This document shows, piece by piece, positions 10,143 to 21,816 of a stretch of DNA of 64,000 bases. The notes below the pieces were generated by a model that was given only the letters and a program-made list of their open reading frames with translations, made no database searches and was not told the origin of the DNA. The first letter of the stretch is position 1. Every line of letters begins with the position of its first letter. Made by a program: the position numbers and the translations under genes. Source of the DNA: Bidens hawaiensis (Eukaryota > Streptophyta > Magnoliopsida > Asterales > Asteraceae); contig JAIQDT010001946.1 of assembly GCA_021521415.1 (NCBI GenBank), positions 186,001 to 250,000 on the forward strand. The letters are read 5' to 3'.

Positions 10143-11479
10143 CCAAAGCAATTATGATTAACACGATGAAACTAGCTTCAAAACACACGTATACTATTAC
10201 GTCGGGTGCTTAAGCCCTTTGAAAAACTTACGCGGTGATTGAACAACTTAGACGAACAACCTTAACCTAAACTACATACATACTATATATAGTTATACCA
10301 ACCTAGGCTCAAAACATAAAAAAGCCCACCGAAATTTCTAGATTTAGGTTTACATAATATAGTTCAAAACCAAGCCCAAAATACAAGCATAAACCACAAA
10401 ATACTGCCCAACAGTAACACTAATGAATGAGGTTCATTCGTTAAAAGAAGCAACAAATGAAGGCCATTCATTACAATCTTAACGAATGGACAATGATATA
10501 TAGAGAATGGATACAAAATCATCATGTAGTGGATGGGTCAATTGACAACATGTCAAAGTCAAAATTAAAACCCGTTAAATTCAAACTTGCAGATTAAAAT
10601 TTCGATTAAACCCAAGATTGAAACATTAACACCAAAACCTAGTATAACAGGATCGATACACAATCGATAACAAACTGATGTGTATTCTAATTTTAGTTTA
10701 GACTAGATTTGATTGTCAATTTATCTTTTTTAGGTCCGGTAGGGTTTAAACTTAAAAATTTGTTCAATACAATTCAAAACATCAAGTAAATCACCAACCC
10801 AAATGATTTTCTAGTTGTTTATGATGGACAATGATGATTATCGATTAATAACAATGATTAGTTTGATGGATTTGGTTATTTAAAAATTTTGACAAGGTTT
10901 GGCTTAGAGAGTGGGAAAAACGAGACAAATAGTGAAGAACGAATGGGTTTCCATTCGTTATACATGGTATTTATACCATAAACAAGCTTGGTATAGATTC
11001 CAAGACAACGAATGGGTTCATTCGTTAAGTAATTAACGAATGACCATCCATTCACTAACCTACATGACGAGTGTGTCATCATTCGCTATGAACTGAAGCA
11101 GAAGAGTATGTGTTACAAGACGAATGAAGTTCATTTGTTGGAATTACCAAGTGAATGGGTTCCATTCGCTGTAAATACATACCGATTGAAGACCAATAAT
11201 AGAGAATGAAAGAAATTTTATCCTTAAAAAACCCTGTAAAATCCATAAATTACCCTCCAAAACCAATATTTTGAAGTAAAAAAATAATAAATATTAACTT
11301 AAGATCATGGGTAAAACGCTGAACAAGATGGTAAAAAGATTTTATCAATTTTAGATTGTGAAAAATTTAAAATAAAACACACTTAAAATCTTTTTGTCTT
11401 TTCAAGGTTTATAGCAAAACACACCGAAAATCTTTTTGTAATTTTTCTAAATTAATGAAATCAAAATACGATAAAGTAT
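10143..11479 (-). other. Noncoding SIRE-like region with hairpin array, LTR or spacer
   Basis: No coding similarity on either strand. It sits between the possible primer site of copia Z and the 3' spacer of copia Y, so it should hold an LTR, a pol-env spacer, or both. It contains repeated CGAATG/CATTCG hairpins (10420-11215, listed separately) and a TATAAATA on the minus strand at 10975-10968. LTR ends cannot be set because no paired copy is present. Confidence 0.35.
10420..11215. repeat. CGAATG hairpin array
   Basis: Repeated short inverted repeats of the form ACGAATG-GTT-CATTCGT. Clear ones are 10938-10959 (9-bp arms, 4-nt loop) and 11007-11026 (8-bp arms, 4-nt loop). Weaker ones lie near 10423, 11123 and 11152, and single CGAATG copies near 10501 and 11036. 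Two clusters are seen, 10420-10520 and 10935-11215. Confidence 0.75.
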
Positions 11480-12529
11480 ACATATTTTGTGAGAAAGATC
11501 ACAACATGGGATCATATTGACTATTAACGTCCTAAGGAACCCTTCAATTTTGACACTATTATGCACATAATCTAACAATGATTGCAGATATAATTGTATA
11601 TTTTAAACTTTACACAAATTCTTCAGTAGATTTACGATACATTTAAGGTTCAACTAAGCCCAAATCATATGTGGACCCCACCTATCAGGCACAATCTTTT
11701 TCATATACAGTGAATTGCCACATGTATTATTTTTCACATTCTTAACATGATTAGCTGTGTCCTATGCAAAAACAACAAAAGTAAAATAAAGTAGAAGGTT
11801 AAGAATATTCCTTTAAAATCGGTATTACTAAACGCAGATAAGGTTTTATTTTAATAAAAGCAAATAATAAAATAAGTTGAAATTGTATAAGGCCTTAAAA
11901 ATCAATTCGACAATCCTGTATTATCACGCGAAGAAAGTCCAAGGCTTTATACGAAACACCGAGAAAATAAAGAAGAATATTTAAATCTTAACCCTAAGGT
12001 CGGATAATCTTATCACGCGAAGAGAATACAACATTTGATTAAAAATAAAGAAAAAATAAAGTTGAATCTCTTGGAAAAATAAAAGGAAAAATAAGCTGAA
12101 TTTCTTTGCAAAATCACTACATGTACACATAACAATCTTTAAACTTTTTGATAATTAAAAACATATATTAACTATGCATCAAGTTGTTATACCACTACAT
12201 TTGGCAAGTATTTAAGTTTACATCTTATCAGTACTTATATGATTTGTCAAGCCTATCATATATATCATACAATTGATTTTACGATAATTTTTAGTCTAAT
12301 TTATCCATGTGCTAGGTCCGTTAAGTCAATGTACCATCATTTCCATAAGGTCAAATAAATTTTCTCAAAATTTTATATTTTTCAATGTTTTTATATTTTA
12401 TTATAAACCAAAACAATAATCACAATCTTTTTGTATTTTTCTCGTATATAATCCCCCCCCAAATCAAAATATAATAAAAGAAAATAAATGAAAAAACTGT
12501 ACAAAAAATAAAATTGATCAACTGAGTGA

Positions 12530-13785
12530 TTGAATTTCTGAAAAAGCTTTTGAACCATTTAAACCAAGCAATAAATCTTGTTTTGTCAAATGCCTTGGTA
12601 AAAAGGTTTGTTTTCTGAAAATCGGTATGAATTTTTTCTAAAGAAATTAGCTTCTTTTTAAAACAATCCCTTATGAAGTGATACCAAATTTCAATGTGCT
12701 TTGTTTTAGAGTGATGAACAGGGTATTTAGTAATATAGATAGCAGTAGAATTATTATTATAGATGGTAGTAGTAAGAAACTTCAAATGGAAATCTCACAA
12801 ATGTTGCTGGGTGCACAAAACATGTGAATAACAACTCGAGGCTGCCACGTATTCTACTTTGGTGGTTGAAGTGGAGATCGTCGTCTACTTCTTACACTGC
12901 TAAGAAACAAGTCGGTTTCCTAAAAATTGACATCCTAGCAAGGTAGACTTGAAGTTAGTCTTGCACCCTTCATAGTCTGAATATGTATTTGCAGTAAGTT
13001 CAAAACTATCATCCTTGGGGTACCATAACCTGATACCAGGATTACCCTTCAGATAGTGGAAAATACGCCTAACAGCCACCAGATGAGTCACTCGGAGACT
13101 CGATTGATACCTAGCACACAAACAGATAGCAAAAATTATATCAGGACGTGAAGCAGTTAAATACATTAACGAACATATCATCGCACGATTAGGGTCGGAT
13201 CGATGGTTTCCTTCAATTCATCCGGTGACAAAAAGTGATCCATGGGGAGAGGAGTTGAGGGGACTTTTTTGGCAGTAATCTTGAATCGGCTTAAGATATA
13301 TTTTACGTACTTAGTGTGATGAATAAAGATTCTAGAATCCGATTGGTGAACCTGCAACCCCAAGAAGAAATTCATCTCCCCCATCAAGCTCACCTCGAAT
13401 ATCGTCTGCATTGTCTTCTCGAATTCCTTGCATAACCTGCCATTTGTAGAGCTAAAAATGGTATCTCGACGTATATCTGGACAAGGAGAAGATCGTCCTT
13501 CGACGTCTTTAGAAAAGAGTACAATCCACAGTCCACCGCTTGAAGCCACTATCAATAAGATGGTCAGCCAATGTGCTGTACCAATCTCTCGGGGCTTGGT
13601 GAAGACCATAAAGATTCTTGTTTAAACGGTAAACATGCTCGGGATATTCTGAATCTTCAAAACCAGGAGACTACTTCACATACACCTCTTCATGAATTTC
13701 CCCATTTAGAAAAGCACTCTTAACGTCCATTTGGTAGACCTTGAAGTTCTTGAAAGCTTCATAGGCCAAGAATATTCTTGAAGGC
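12530..13785 (-). pseudogene. pol: Copia Y RT-RNase H, second (3') copy
   Basis: Starts in mid RT at the block [19 protein letters not shown] (about 13780), followed by SAFLNGEIHEEVYVK. The catalytic YVDD region at about 13465 reads TACGTCGAGATACC where TACGTCGACGATATC is expected, so one base is lost inside the motif. RNase H follows: SLMYLTASRPDI (about 13170), YSDYEGC (about 12985) and the C-terminal SKTKHIEIWYHFIRDC and FTKAFDKTRF blocks (12710-12550). Several stops and frameshifts. The upstream junction at about 13785 lies in the RNase H tail of the first copy. Confidence 0.8.
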
Positions 13786-15537
13786 TTTGGTAAAAAGGTC
13801 AGCTTTCCGAAGATCCTTGTGTATTTTCTCAAGATTAATTCATTTCTCTTCATAGCAGTCATGGATAAAAGGATAACGAATTTTAATATGTTTCGTTTTA
13901 GAGTTATAGACGGGGGTTTTAGTAATACATATCGCAGCAGAATTATCAATAAAGATGGGAGTAGTAATAAACTTCGAACCGTAATCCCATAGATGTTGCT
14001 GGATCAACAAAACCTGTGAACAGCAACTCGAGGCTGCCACATATTAGGCTTTGGCGATTGAAGTAAAGATCGTTGTCTGCTTCTTACACTTCTAGGAAAT
14101 ACGCCGGTTTTCTAAGAATTGACATTCCGCTGTTGTAGACTTGAAATTAATCTTGCACCCTCCATAGTCCGAATCTGTATACATAGTAAGCTCGAAACTA
14201 TCATCCTTGGGGGTACCATATCCCGATGTTAGAATTACCCCTCAGATAGTGGAAAATACGCTTAACAACCGCTAGATGAGTCACTCGGGGAATCGATTGA
14301 AATTTGACACAAAACAGACAGTAAACATGATGTTAGGTCGAGAAGTAGTTTGATAAATCAACAAACCGATCATTTCTCGATAGTGGGTTGGATCTTTGGT
14401 ATCCGCCAATTCATCCGGTGATAAATTTTGACCAACGGGGAAATAAGTTAAGGGTACTTTTCTGGCAGTAATCTTGAATCGGCTCAAGACATCGTTCACA
14501 TTCTTCTTCTGATGAATAAAAATTCTATTAGCAGTCTGGTGAACCTATAAACCCAAAAAGAAACTCATTTCTCCCATATAGTTCATCTCGAATTTCTTCT
14601 GCGTCGTCTTCTCAAACTCTTTACATAAGTTGTCGTCCGTGGAACCAAAAATGATATCGTCAACGTATATCTGGAAAGAAGAAGATCACCGTTCACTATC
14701 TTATAGAAAAAGGGTACAATCCATTATCCCTCGTGAGAATTTGATATTCATAAGATGGTCAGCCAACGTGCTATAGCAAGCTCTCGGGGCTTGGTGAAGA
14801 CCATAAAGAGCCTTCTTTAATCGGTAAACACGCTCAGGATAATCTGGATCTTCAAAACCAGGAGGCTGCTTCACGTAAACCTCTTCATGTACTTCCCCAT
14901 TCAAAAATGTACACTTCACATGCGTTTGGTACACCTTGAAATTCTTGAAAGCTGCATAGGCCAAAAAGATTCTTATAGCCTCAAGTCTTGCAACCGGAGC
15001 AAATACTTTGATGTAATCAATGCTTTCACGCAGATTAAATCCTTGGACTACCAGTCTTGCTTTATTCCAAACGTTAACCCCACAATCATCCTTTTTGCAC
15101 TTAAATACCGACTTTGTTGGGATTGCCTTTTTAACCGATCTGATTTGTCAATAAGATCCCGAACACCAAGACGAACAAATTGCTGAAGTTCATCTTGCAT
15201 TGCCTCTAACCAAGATGGTTCTTGAAATTCCATAGACACACTTGTAGGCTCAATTTGGAATAGAAAGCAAGTGTATTGGGCAATACTCTGAATTCCCGAG
15301 GCATTGATGTCAGCATATACGCATAGCAACAGTTCTTCAATCACATTTGCTACTTGATGCCAAGTTCTTACTCCCTCATTCAAATCACCATTAATGTTTT
15401 CTTAAGGGTGATAAGAATGAATTCAAAGACTTGGATTGTCGGGAAGGAACTTGAACATTATCATGCAAATTGGTGACGTTTACATCAGCCGCTTCATCAT
15501 TCGAAGGTTGGGAAGATTCTCATGATTTCACTTTTGG
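13786..15537 (-). pseudogene. pol: Copia Y RT-RNase H, first (5') copy
   Basis: Begins in the integrase-RT linker (about 15537-15250), then the RT block SWLEAMQDELQQF (about 15210), the AFKNFKVYQ region (14960), [20 protein letters not shown] and [10 protein letters not shown] (14870-14770), and an intact-looking YVDD (about 14660). RNase H follows (TSRPNIMF at about 14330, then SKTKHIKIRYPFIHDC at 13880) and ends at FTKAF (about 13790), where the sequence passes straight into the middle of RT again. Stops and frameshifts occur throughout. Confidence 0.8.
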
Positions 15538-15544
15538 GCACGTA

Positions 15545-18081
15545 AAACGAGGAATGTGAACAAAAAAAAGGCCCAAGGACTTTTTTTCTAATTTGCGGCC
15601 GCAATGGGGGGTTTACCTCCCCCTAAGTCTTCTATTTAATATATAAATAATATTAGATATTTTTTCATCAAATTTAACAAAGAAACCTGGATCTTAACCC
15701 CTGTTCTCAGCTCAGCCTCGAAAACCCTTGGTGAGTTTTATTAAATTCAACATTTTTAACTAATTTTAATGATGTTTAATATCAAATAAACATGATTTAA
15801 TTACCAAAAATCAATCCTAACCATGTAAAAATCCTAAAAATGGTCCATAAACATGTTTTGATCATACACATGGTAAGGAACCTGGTTTAATAGTTTTTTT
15901 GGCCATAAACACAGATTAAAGGGTTGAAACGGCATTTTTACGGTTCAAAAGTTCGTTTTTGTGCACTAGCCGAAACCCTAAGTCAAGGGCTGTTATGTTG
16001 ATAAAAAATTGCTTGTTTTGTGCTACAGGACTTGTATCTAGCCTACATAGGAGCACAAGATTTTGAAAAGTTGATTAGAAAGGCGGAAACGGACCAAAAC
16101 CCGCTAAGGTAATGCCGAAACACTCGTTTATGGGATGTTTAGGTAAAGGTTGTGATGTGCATATTGTTAGGTCTTAAAATTTTACAGGGACATCAGGGAC
16201 CATGTCTTTGAGTCCCTGTTCAAATTTGGTAATTGTTCGACCATCCAAGAATATTTGGTGAATTTATTACCGAATTGGGACGTTTAATGGGGAAAAATAG
16301 TTAAATTCTTCAAAAATTATGAATTTTTTTAGGAACTCAGATTTAATGTATTTTGGTCACATATGAATTTTGGGATCATTTGGAGAAGTTTAAGGGTATT
16401 TTGTGCATATGCGTTCGTGTGAATTTTTATAGCCGAATTTGGGCCGAAAAGAATATTGCACGAGCTTTTTACATTCTGGAATTGATACAGGTTGTTTTGG
16501 GACATAATCTGAGTATTCAGGAATTTTTTGGAATTTTTGGAAATTGTCTGGGATAAACGGACGATTTTCAGGCGAAATATAGCTGATAAAATGAATTTTT
16601 ATAAATTAATAAATCAGTAAATAATTCCAGAAATATTTTTATAAAAATCTACATATTTTAATTGATAAGTGGCTAAATTTTCAAATTTAATGATTAACGG
16701 TTAATTAATTATGCTAATTTGAAGATTAAACAAATTCAGTTTCTATAAAAACCGGCAAGTTCGCGATTAACGAACCTGCGGGAATATCAAAACATCAAGA
16801 GTGATCAAAACTCATATTTTTGGATAAATTAAGTAAAAACGAACTTCTCTATGAGAGACCTGGACAATTTGTATAGATTGTGCGTGTTTCTTCTCAAATC
16901 AAACTGAATAAACGGATACGGGCCCCGTAGCTAATCCGGGACCCCGATATGTGATCTTTCTTTATAACTTAATCATTTTATTAACCAATACATTTACCCA
17001 AGCTTATTTCCTCGTAACTGTTTTCTGAAAGTGTAAACGAACAACTTGGCCCAGCTGGGAAAACGGGAATCTGAGCCAAGTTCGGTTTTAAGTATTAGAC
17101 ATTGAACAACATCACAACCTAAGCCTATTGCCAATTTCTGGGTGTTCCAGCTATACCCAGATTAGTTATACAACACAGTTTAGTATTGAGATTATAGTAA
17201 TATTAAAATATTAATATTATTATAATATTGATTATAGGGAACCGTGATTACAAGTTACACAAACCTTGAATCGATGAGCTACTGATTATCTACTAAACAG
17301 TGAGTTTCATGACCCCACTTCAAAACTGTTTTACGAACTTTTGGGGTGAAAAGCATGTTTGATTACATATACATACCTGAAACATGTATTGATGTGAATT
17401 ATCTAAGTGCTAACACACGAAAGTCCCTACTAACACAGTGATTAACTTCGTGCCGGTGGCTTGTGAATGGTACTATTGGTTTGACAAACCCAAACGGAGC
17501 CAGCATGTGTTGCTGAGACTTTACCCCGTTTGCACATGACCATTAATACACAAACACGCTATGTAGTGTTAGACATAGCTACTTGGGGCATATTGTGGGC
17601 GGAAAGGAGGCCACAGTGGTTGATTGGGCGTGGGAAATGGATGCACGCAGCACAAACAGTCAAGGCTTCACTGTAGCTTAGCATAATTACATCACCTACT
17701 TATATCATGATTACAAGTGTTAACTTGTGAATACTCATAACTGTTTTCTTAAAACTCGTGAAACTCACCAACTCTAGTAGTTGACTCGTTTTAAACTGCT
17801 TTTCAGATGTACCTAAATCGGAATGATTTGGTGATCTGTTACTTGCTCAAGGTGTGTCTTTAATGCTATGTGAATAGAAGCAAGGGTGTTCGTAGTAAGA
17901 TCGTATAGTTAACGAACTTTTTTTGTTGGTATCACATAGACTGTAAAACAATGATAGAACAATGAAATGTAATATATTGTAAATTAGTTTGTGATGTTTC
18001 TTTATAAACAATGTGTTGATACCAGAGGTGTCTGTTACATTCCCGTTTATGCTTCCGCATTGTGCTAGTCGGGGTGTGACA
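15545..18081 (+). repeat. Chromovirus LTR A (5' truncated)
   Basis: Similar along its length to the LTR at 50781-53339, from the AATGAACCAAAAAAGGCCC region onward. About 500 bp of the LTR start are missing where copia Y abuts. It ends GGGGTGTGACA at 18081 and is followed by a primer site. It contains an AT-rich palindrome (17205-17236) that recurs in copies B, C and E. Confidence 0.85.
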
Positions 18082-18086
18082 GAAGT

Positions 18087-18098
18087 TGGTATCAGAGA
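18087..18098 (+). other. Primer-binding site after LTR A (initiator-Met type)
   Basis: TGGTATCAGAGA, one mismatch from the initiator tRNA-Met site TGGTATCAGAGC, 5 bp after the LTR end. It fixes the plus orientation of the element and shows that LTR A is a 5' LTR. Confidence 0.85.
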
Positions 18099-18147
18099 CA
18101 TTGGTTATAAAGGATTAGGTTATCCCTTAGGGTACCTAAAATATAAA

Positions 18148-19319
18148 CCCGACCCCCGGTGTGTGATCTTTCTTTATAACTTAATCATTTTATCGACCAA
18201 CACGTTTACCCAAGCTTACAACCCCATAACTGTGTTTCTAAACGCAGAAACGAACAACTTGGCCCAGTTGGGAAAACAGGGAAACTAAGCCAAGTTCGGT
18301 TTTAAGTATTAGACATTGAACAACATCACAATCTAAACCTATCGACACTTTCTGGGCGTACCAGCTATACCCAGATTAGATACACAGCCCAGTTTAGTAT
18401 TGAGATTATAATAATATTAAAATATTAATATTATTATAATATTAATTATAGGGACCAATGATTACGAGTCAAGCAAAACTGAACTGTCGCGCTACCGAAT
18501 ATTGACTAAAAACTGAGTTTCGTGACCCCAGTTTTAAACTGCTTTTACGAACTTTTGGGGTGTAAAACATGTTGATTCTTATCTATATACATTCTGAACT
18601 GTTTGATGATGGGAGTTATCTAAGTGTTAACACACGAAAGTCCCCACTAACACAGTGATTAACTTCGAGCCGGTGGCTTGTGAATAGTATTATTGGTTTG
18701 ACAAACCCAGGCGGGGCCAACACGGTTTGAAGAGACATTATCCCGTTTGCACATGACCATACTTATACAAACAGGCTATATAGTGTTAGACATAGCTAAT
18801 GAGGCATGTTGTGGGTGGAAGGGGAGCCACAGTGGTTGATTGAGTGTGGGAAATGGAGGCACGCAGCACAAACAGTCAAGGCTTCACTATAGCTTAGCAT
18901 AATTTCATCATGAACATACAAACAAACGTACTTGTGAACGTACATACATACTTGTGTATCTACAAACTGTGATTGTTGTACGCATAACTGATTTCTTATA
19001 ACTGGTGAAACTCACCAACTATTTGTAGTTGACCCGTTTTAACATGTTTTTCAGGTATTGGATTGGATTAGAAAGTCAATGTGCTACGTGTTTGACTTGC
19101 GATCAATGCAAGGTGAATTGATGCAAGTGTGCTAATACGAAGTAAAGCCGCTTAACGGGTTGGATTTAGTTTATACCACCTAGTTGTAAATGAAGTTAGA
19201 TCAATGTAAAATATTGTAAAGTAGTTTATATTGTTCTTTATGAACAATGTGGTTGATATCAGAGGTATCTGTTACATTTCTGTTTTACGCTTCCGCAAAT
19301 CGCCTAACGGGGTGTGACA
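18148..19319 (+). repeat. Chromovirus LTR B (5' truncated)
   Basis: Begins in mid LTR, matching LTR A from about 16940, and ends GGGGTGTGACA at 19319. Only about 66 bp (18082-18147) separate it from LTR A, so almost the whole interior and the first part of this LTR are deleted. A SIRE fragment, not a primer site, follows. Confidence 0.82.
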
Positions 19320-20531
19320 TACACAAGCCTGTTGGTGTTATGGTCAACCCAAATCTTTGTTTTTCTATGATATGAACAGTTACGTAAAGCTATATGTATA
19401 TATAAATGTGTAGATAGTTATAAAAAAATATTACCTATGTAAATATTATTAAATTTTGAAAAATAAACAGACTTAAAGGGGCCTAAGAGAAATACAGAGG
19501 TGGGACATTCAAATAAGTCCTAAGCACCATGAATGCAAGGCTTGTAAGTCCGGATGGCATGTAAGTCCAACGTTCAACCTCAAAGTCTGTGTTTTATACT
19601 ATTCAAATATCCAAAACTATTTTTGACCATGCATCAGGGGATTGGAGTCAAGTTAGGGCGACTTGGAGAAAGCTAACTAAGCCTTGAGAAGAGATATGGG
19701 ACAACCTAAATCCATAGTGTGGACCATTCAATTCGTATGCATTAATTGAACCTTAATCATATCACAAAAGTAGTGATAATCATGCTAAGTGCTAATACCT
19801 GCTATCAACCCAACTTAAGTCATAATAATGCTGACCATGAAGTGTTGTGATGCGGTTTAATTAATATGATCCCATGTTGAGATCTTTTCATAAAGAAATT
19901 TTGTTTTGAAAAGAAAAAGGAACTGAAATTTGATCTCTTTTTCACCTTAAACTTATGCTTGAGTCAGTTCAGTGCTTAAATGTTTCATTTTTGATGATTT
20001 GAGTAAAGGTTTTTGTGTGGATATGCTTAAACTGTTAGACATCTGAGTATTTTGCTCTAAAAGTGCGTTTTGAAAAGTTGCAAGTGTATTCGAGCATGTT
20101 TACATGCTAGAATAATTTTCTAAGTGTTTCGAGTATGGCTTATACATGAACAGTTAATTTTTGCTCTACGTGCATGAAATTGTGAAGTGAATTATTTTCG
20201 AAGTGTTTCGAGTATGATCTATACTTCAACAGTTGATTTTTGCTCTACGAGCATGAATTGTGAAGTGAAATATATTCTAAGTGTTTTCGAGCATGACTCT
20301 ATGCTTAAAATGAGATTTTTGCTCTACGAGAATGAAAATTGTGAAGTAAATATATTAAGTATTTTCAAGCATGATTCTATGCTTGAAATGTGATGTTTGC
20401 TCTACGAGCATATGAGAGTGAATGAAAATTATTCTAAATGTTTTTGAGTGGAGTTGCATCTTTGAGTGGTTCGAGTATGTTTGAGTAACATATACTTTTT
20501 CTAAGTATTTCGAGCACATCTCATGTAAGAC
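19318..20531 (+). mobile_element. SIRE fragment (pol-env spacer region)
   Basis: Matches the spacer of the full SIRE element from about 32684: the ACACAAGCCTGTTGGTG start, AATAAGTCCTAAGCACC, AAGTCCAACGTTCAAC, GCATCAGGGGATTG and TGATCCCATGTTGAGATCTT blocks all occur in the same order. No coding sequence. Its last part carries the CGAGCA/CGAGTA motif in a 78-bp tandem repeat. It ends where the chromovirus 5' LTR starts at 20532. Confidence 0.8.
20120..20440 (+). repeat. 78-bp tandem repeat in SIRE spacer
   Basis: The block TTGCTCTACG recurs at 20161, 20240, 20319 and 20397, a 78-79-bp period. Each unit contains TTCGAGTATG or TTCGAGCATG and GAATTGTGAAGTGAA-like sequence. Four units with moderate divergence. 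Confidence 0.85.
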
Positions 20532-20642
20532 TGTGACATTCGTGACAAAACCGGATACACCTCAGTATTTACAAACCGAATAAGCGAATAATCGCTTATT
20601 GTGTATCGAACAAATGATTAACCAAACGGGTCTGGTTATGAC
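20532..20642 (+). repeat. Chromovirus 5' LTR, first segment
   Basis: Starts TGTGACATTCGTGAC, a plausible TG start that mirrors the TGTGACA end. The last 75 bp match the sequence at 58412-58486, which there runs without interruption into TGACCCAGATATCTCGG. That reference shows the LTR continues at 50781 after the Athila 2 insertion. The last 5 bp, ATGAC, are the target-site duplication. Confidence 0.75.
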
Positions 20643-21449
20643 TGACACGAGGTCGAAGACACTAAAATTTAAATCAATTACAACTAAATAGATAGTGGTA
20701 AACGGGTGTTGAACACAAGGAGTTTGTGGAATATGTGTTAATAAGTCGCTTAACAATTAAACTAATATAAATGTAAATGACAAAAAGTAATTTCCAAGTT
20801 GATTTTTGATTTGATTTTAGAAACTAAATAAACGACACGAAAGCTGTAAACGATGGATTAAACTAGCATTCCTCTTGGGTTCGGGTCATTACTCAACACT
20901 TATGTTAACATCTAATGGATAAACCATACTATCTTGGTTTTATGTAAATGCAATTGTTTGTGATTAATCAAGAACTAAGTACTCGGATTCCTAGAACGCG
21001 AGGTTGTTACTTAACAATCAATCAATACTATTAACCGTAATTCTTTCCACTAAATCTCAATTGTCAACGACACCAAGAACACGTGGTTCAAAACTAGGTT
21101 TAAACAATATAGATAAACTACAAACAATCACATAAACATCATGATCATACTAACATAACAATTAGACAATCAATCCAAATTCAGAAACAAATAACACAAA
21201 GTGTCTTGCAATTAACCTTACATCCCAAGAGAAATACCAAAGGATTAGCCACACATGGTTAGCATCATCGATTCAATGTTTGATCCAAAGCAATCAAAGA
21301 TTATAGTGTTAATCTTTAATTAGAAATACCCAAAATCTTGTTCTCAAGCACCAAAATCACCCAAAACAATTGTCTACCCCAGAATAGAATGAAAGGCATG
21401 TCCAAAGGCAAATATAACATCATTTGCTACATGTAACCATCACCAGCGC

Positions 21450-21590
21450 GCAGGGTCCACCGTAAGCTACGGTGGCCACCGTAGGTTATGGTGGCGTTAA
21501 AATCATTATGCCACAAAAGTTCTGTCTACGGAAACTCTTCTACGCCAGCCTCTACCGTAGTTTACGGTGGCTACCGTAAGCTTTGTAGCC
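21450..21590. repeat. CCACCGTA hairpin group in Athila 2 LTR
   Basis: Short inverted repeats such as CCACCGTAAGCTACGGTGG (about 21458-21476) and related copies up to about 21590, with GTTCTGTCTACGG between them. The equivalent group in the 5' LTR is at 50403-50560. Confidence 0.8.
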
Positions 21591-21696
21591 TCAGTTCCAT
21601 CTCACTCTTGCTTCTTTGACTTGTTGACTGCTATCTCCAAATCTCGAGTCCTTTGCTCATCTCCATCTGAACATACTCTAGCAGCCTTTTTCTTCT

Positions 21697-21704
21697 CTTT
21701 TATA
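21697..21704 (-). promoter_or_regulatory. TATA box of Athila 2 LTR (3' copy)
   Basis: TATAAAAG on the minus strand, followed by a purine-rich run (AGAAGAAAAAGG). The same element is at 50664-50657 in the 5' LTR, and a close match lies in the pol-env spacer at 41126-41119. Confidence 0.55.
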
Positions 21705-21816
21705 CCCACATTCACACAACATAGTGTAGTAATCCAAATCCAGGAACTTATACGTAAACAAACACGTTTTAGTTAGAATTACTACACTTAAAGTTGGTTC
21801 TACAATCCACCTGTCA

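Larger units (their letters stand above)
11480..15537 (-). mobile_element. Copia element Y, SIRE-type: duplicated RT-RNase H and 3' spacer
   Basis: On the minus strand this runs from the integrase-RT linker (15537) through RT and RNase H (to about 13786), then a second partial RT-RNase H (13785 to about 12530), then noncoding spacer (12529 to 11480). The spacer shares stretches with the pol-env spacer of the plus-strand SIRE element: the GATCCCATGTT-GATCTTT block near 11515-11490 matches 33247-33267. No env-position ORF is visible. Confidence 0.7.
20643..21816 (-). repeat. Athila 2 3' LTR
   Basis: 1174 bp. Plus-strand ends are TGACACGAGG and CCACCTGTCA. Matches 49591-50775 throughout. It contains a minus-strand TATAAAAG box at 21704-21697 and a group of CCACCGTA/TACGGTGG hairpins at 21450-21585. 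It is the 3' LTR because the polypurine-type sequence lies at its inner side and the primer site lies by the other copy. Confidence 0.9.

Noticed and set aside
18087..18098. tRNA-like matches at primer-binding sites (18087, 24979, 49569, 53344) considered as tRNA genes
   Set aside because: Only 12-17 bases complementary to tRNA 3' ends next to LTRs; no cloverleaf follows.
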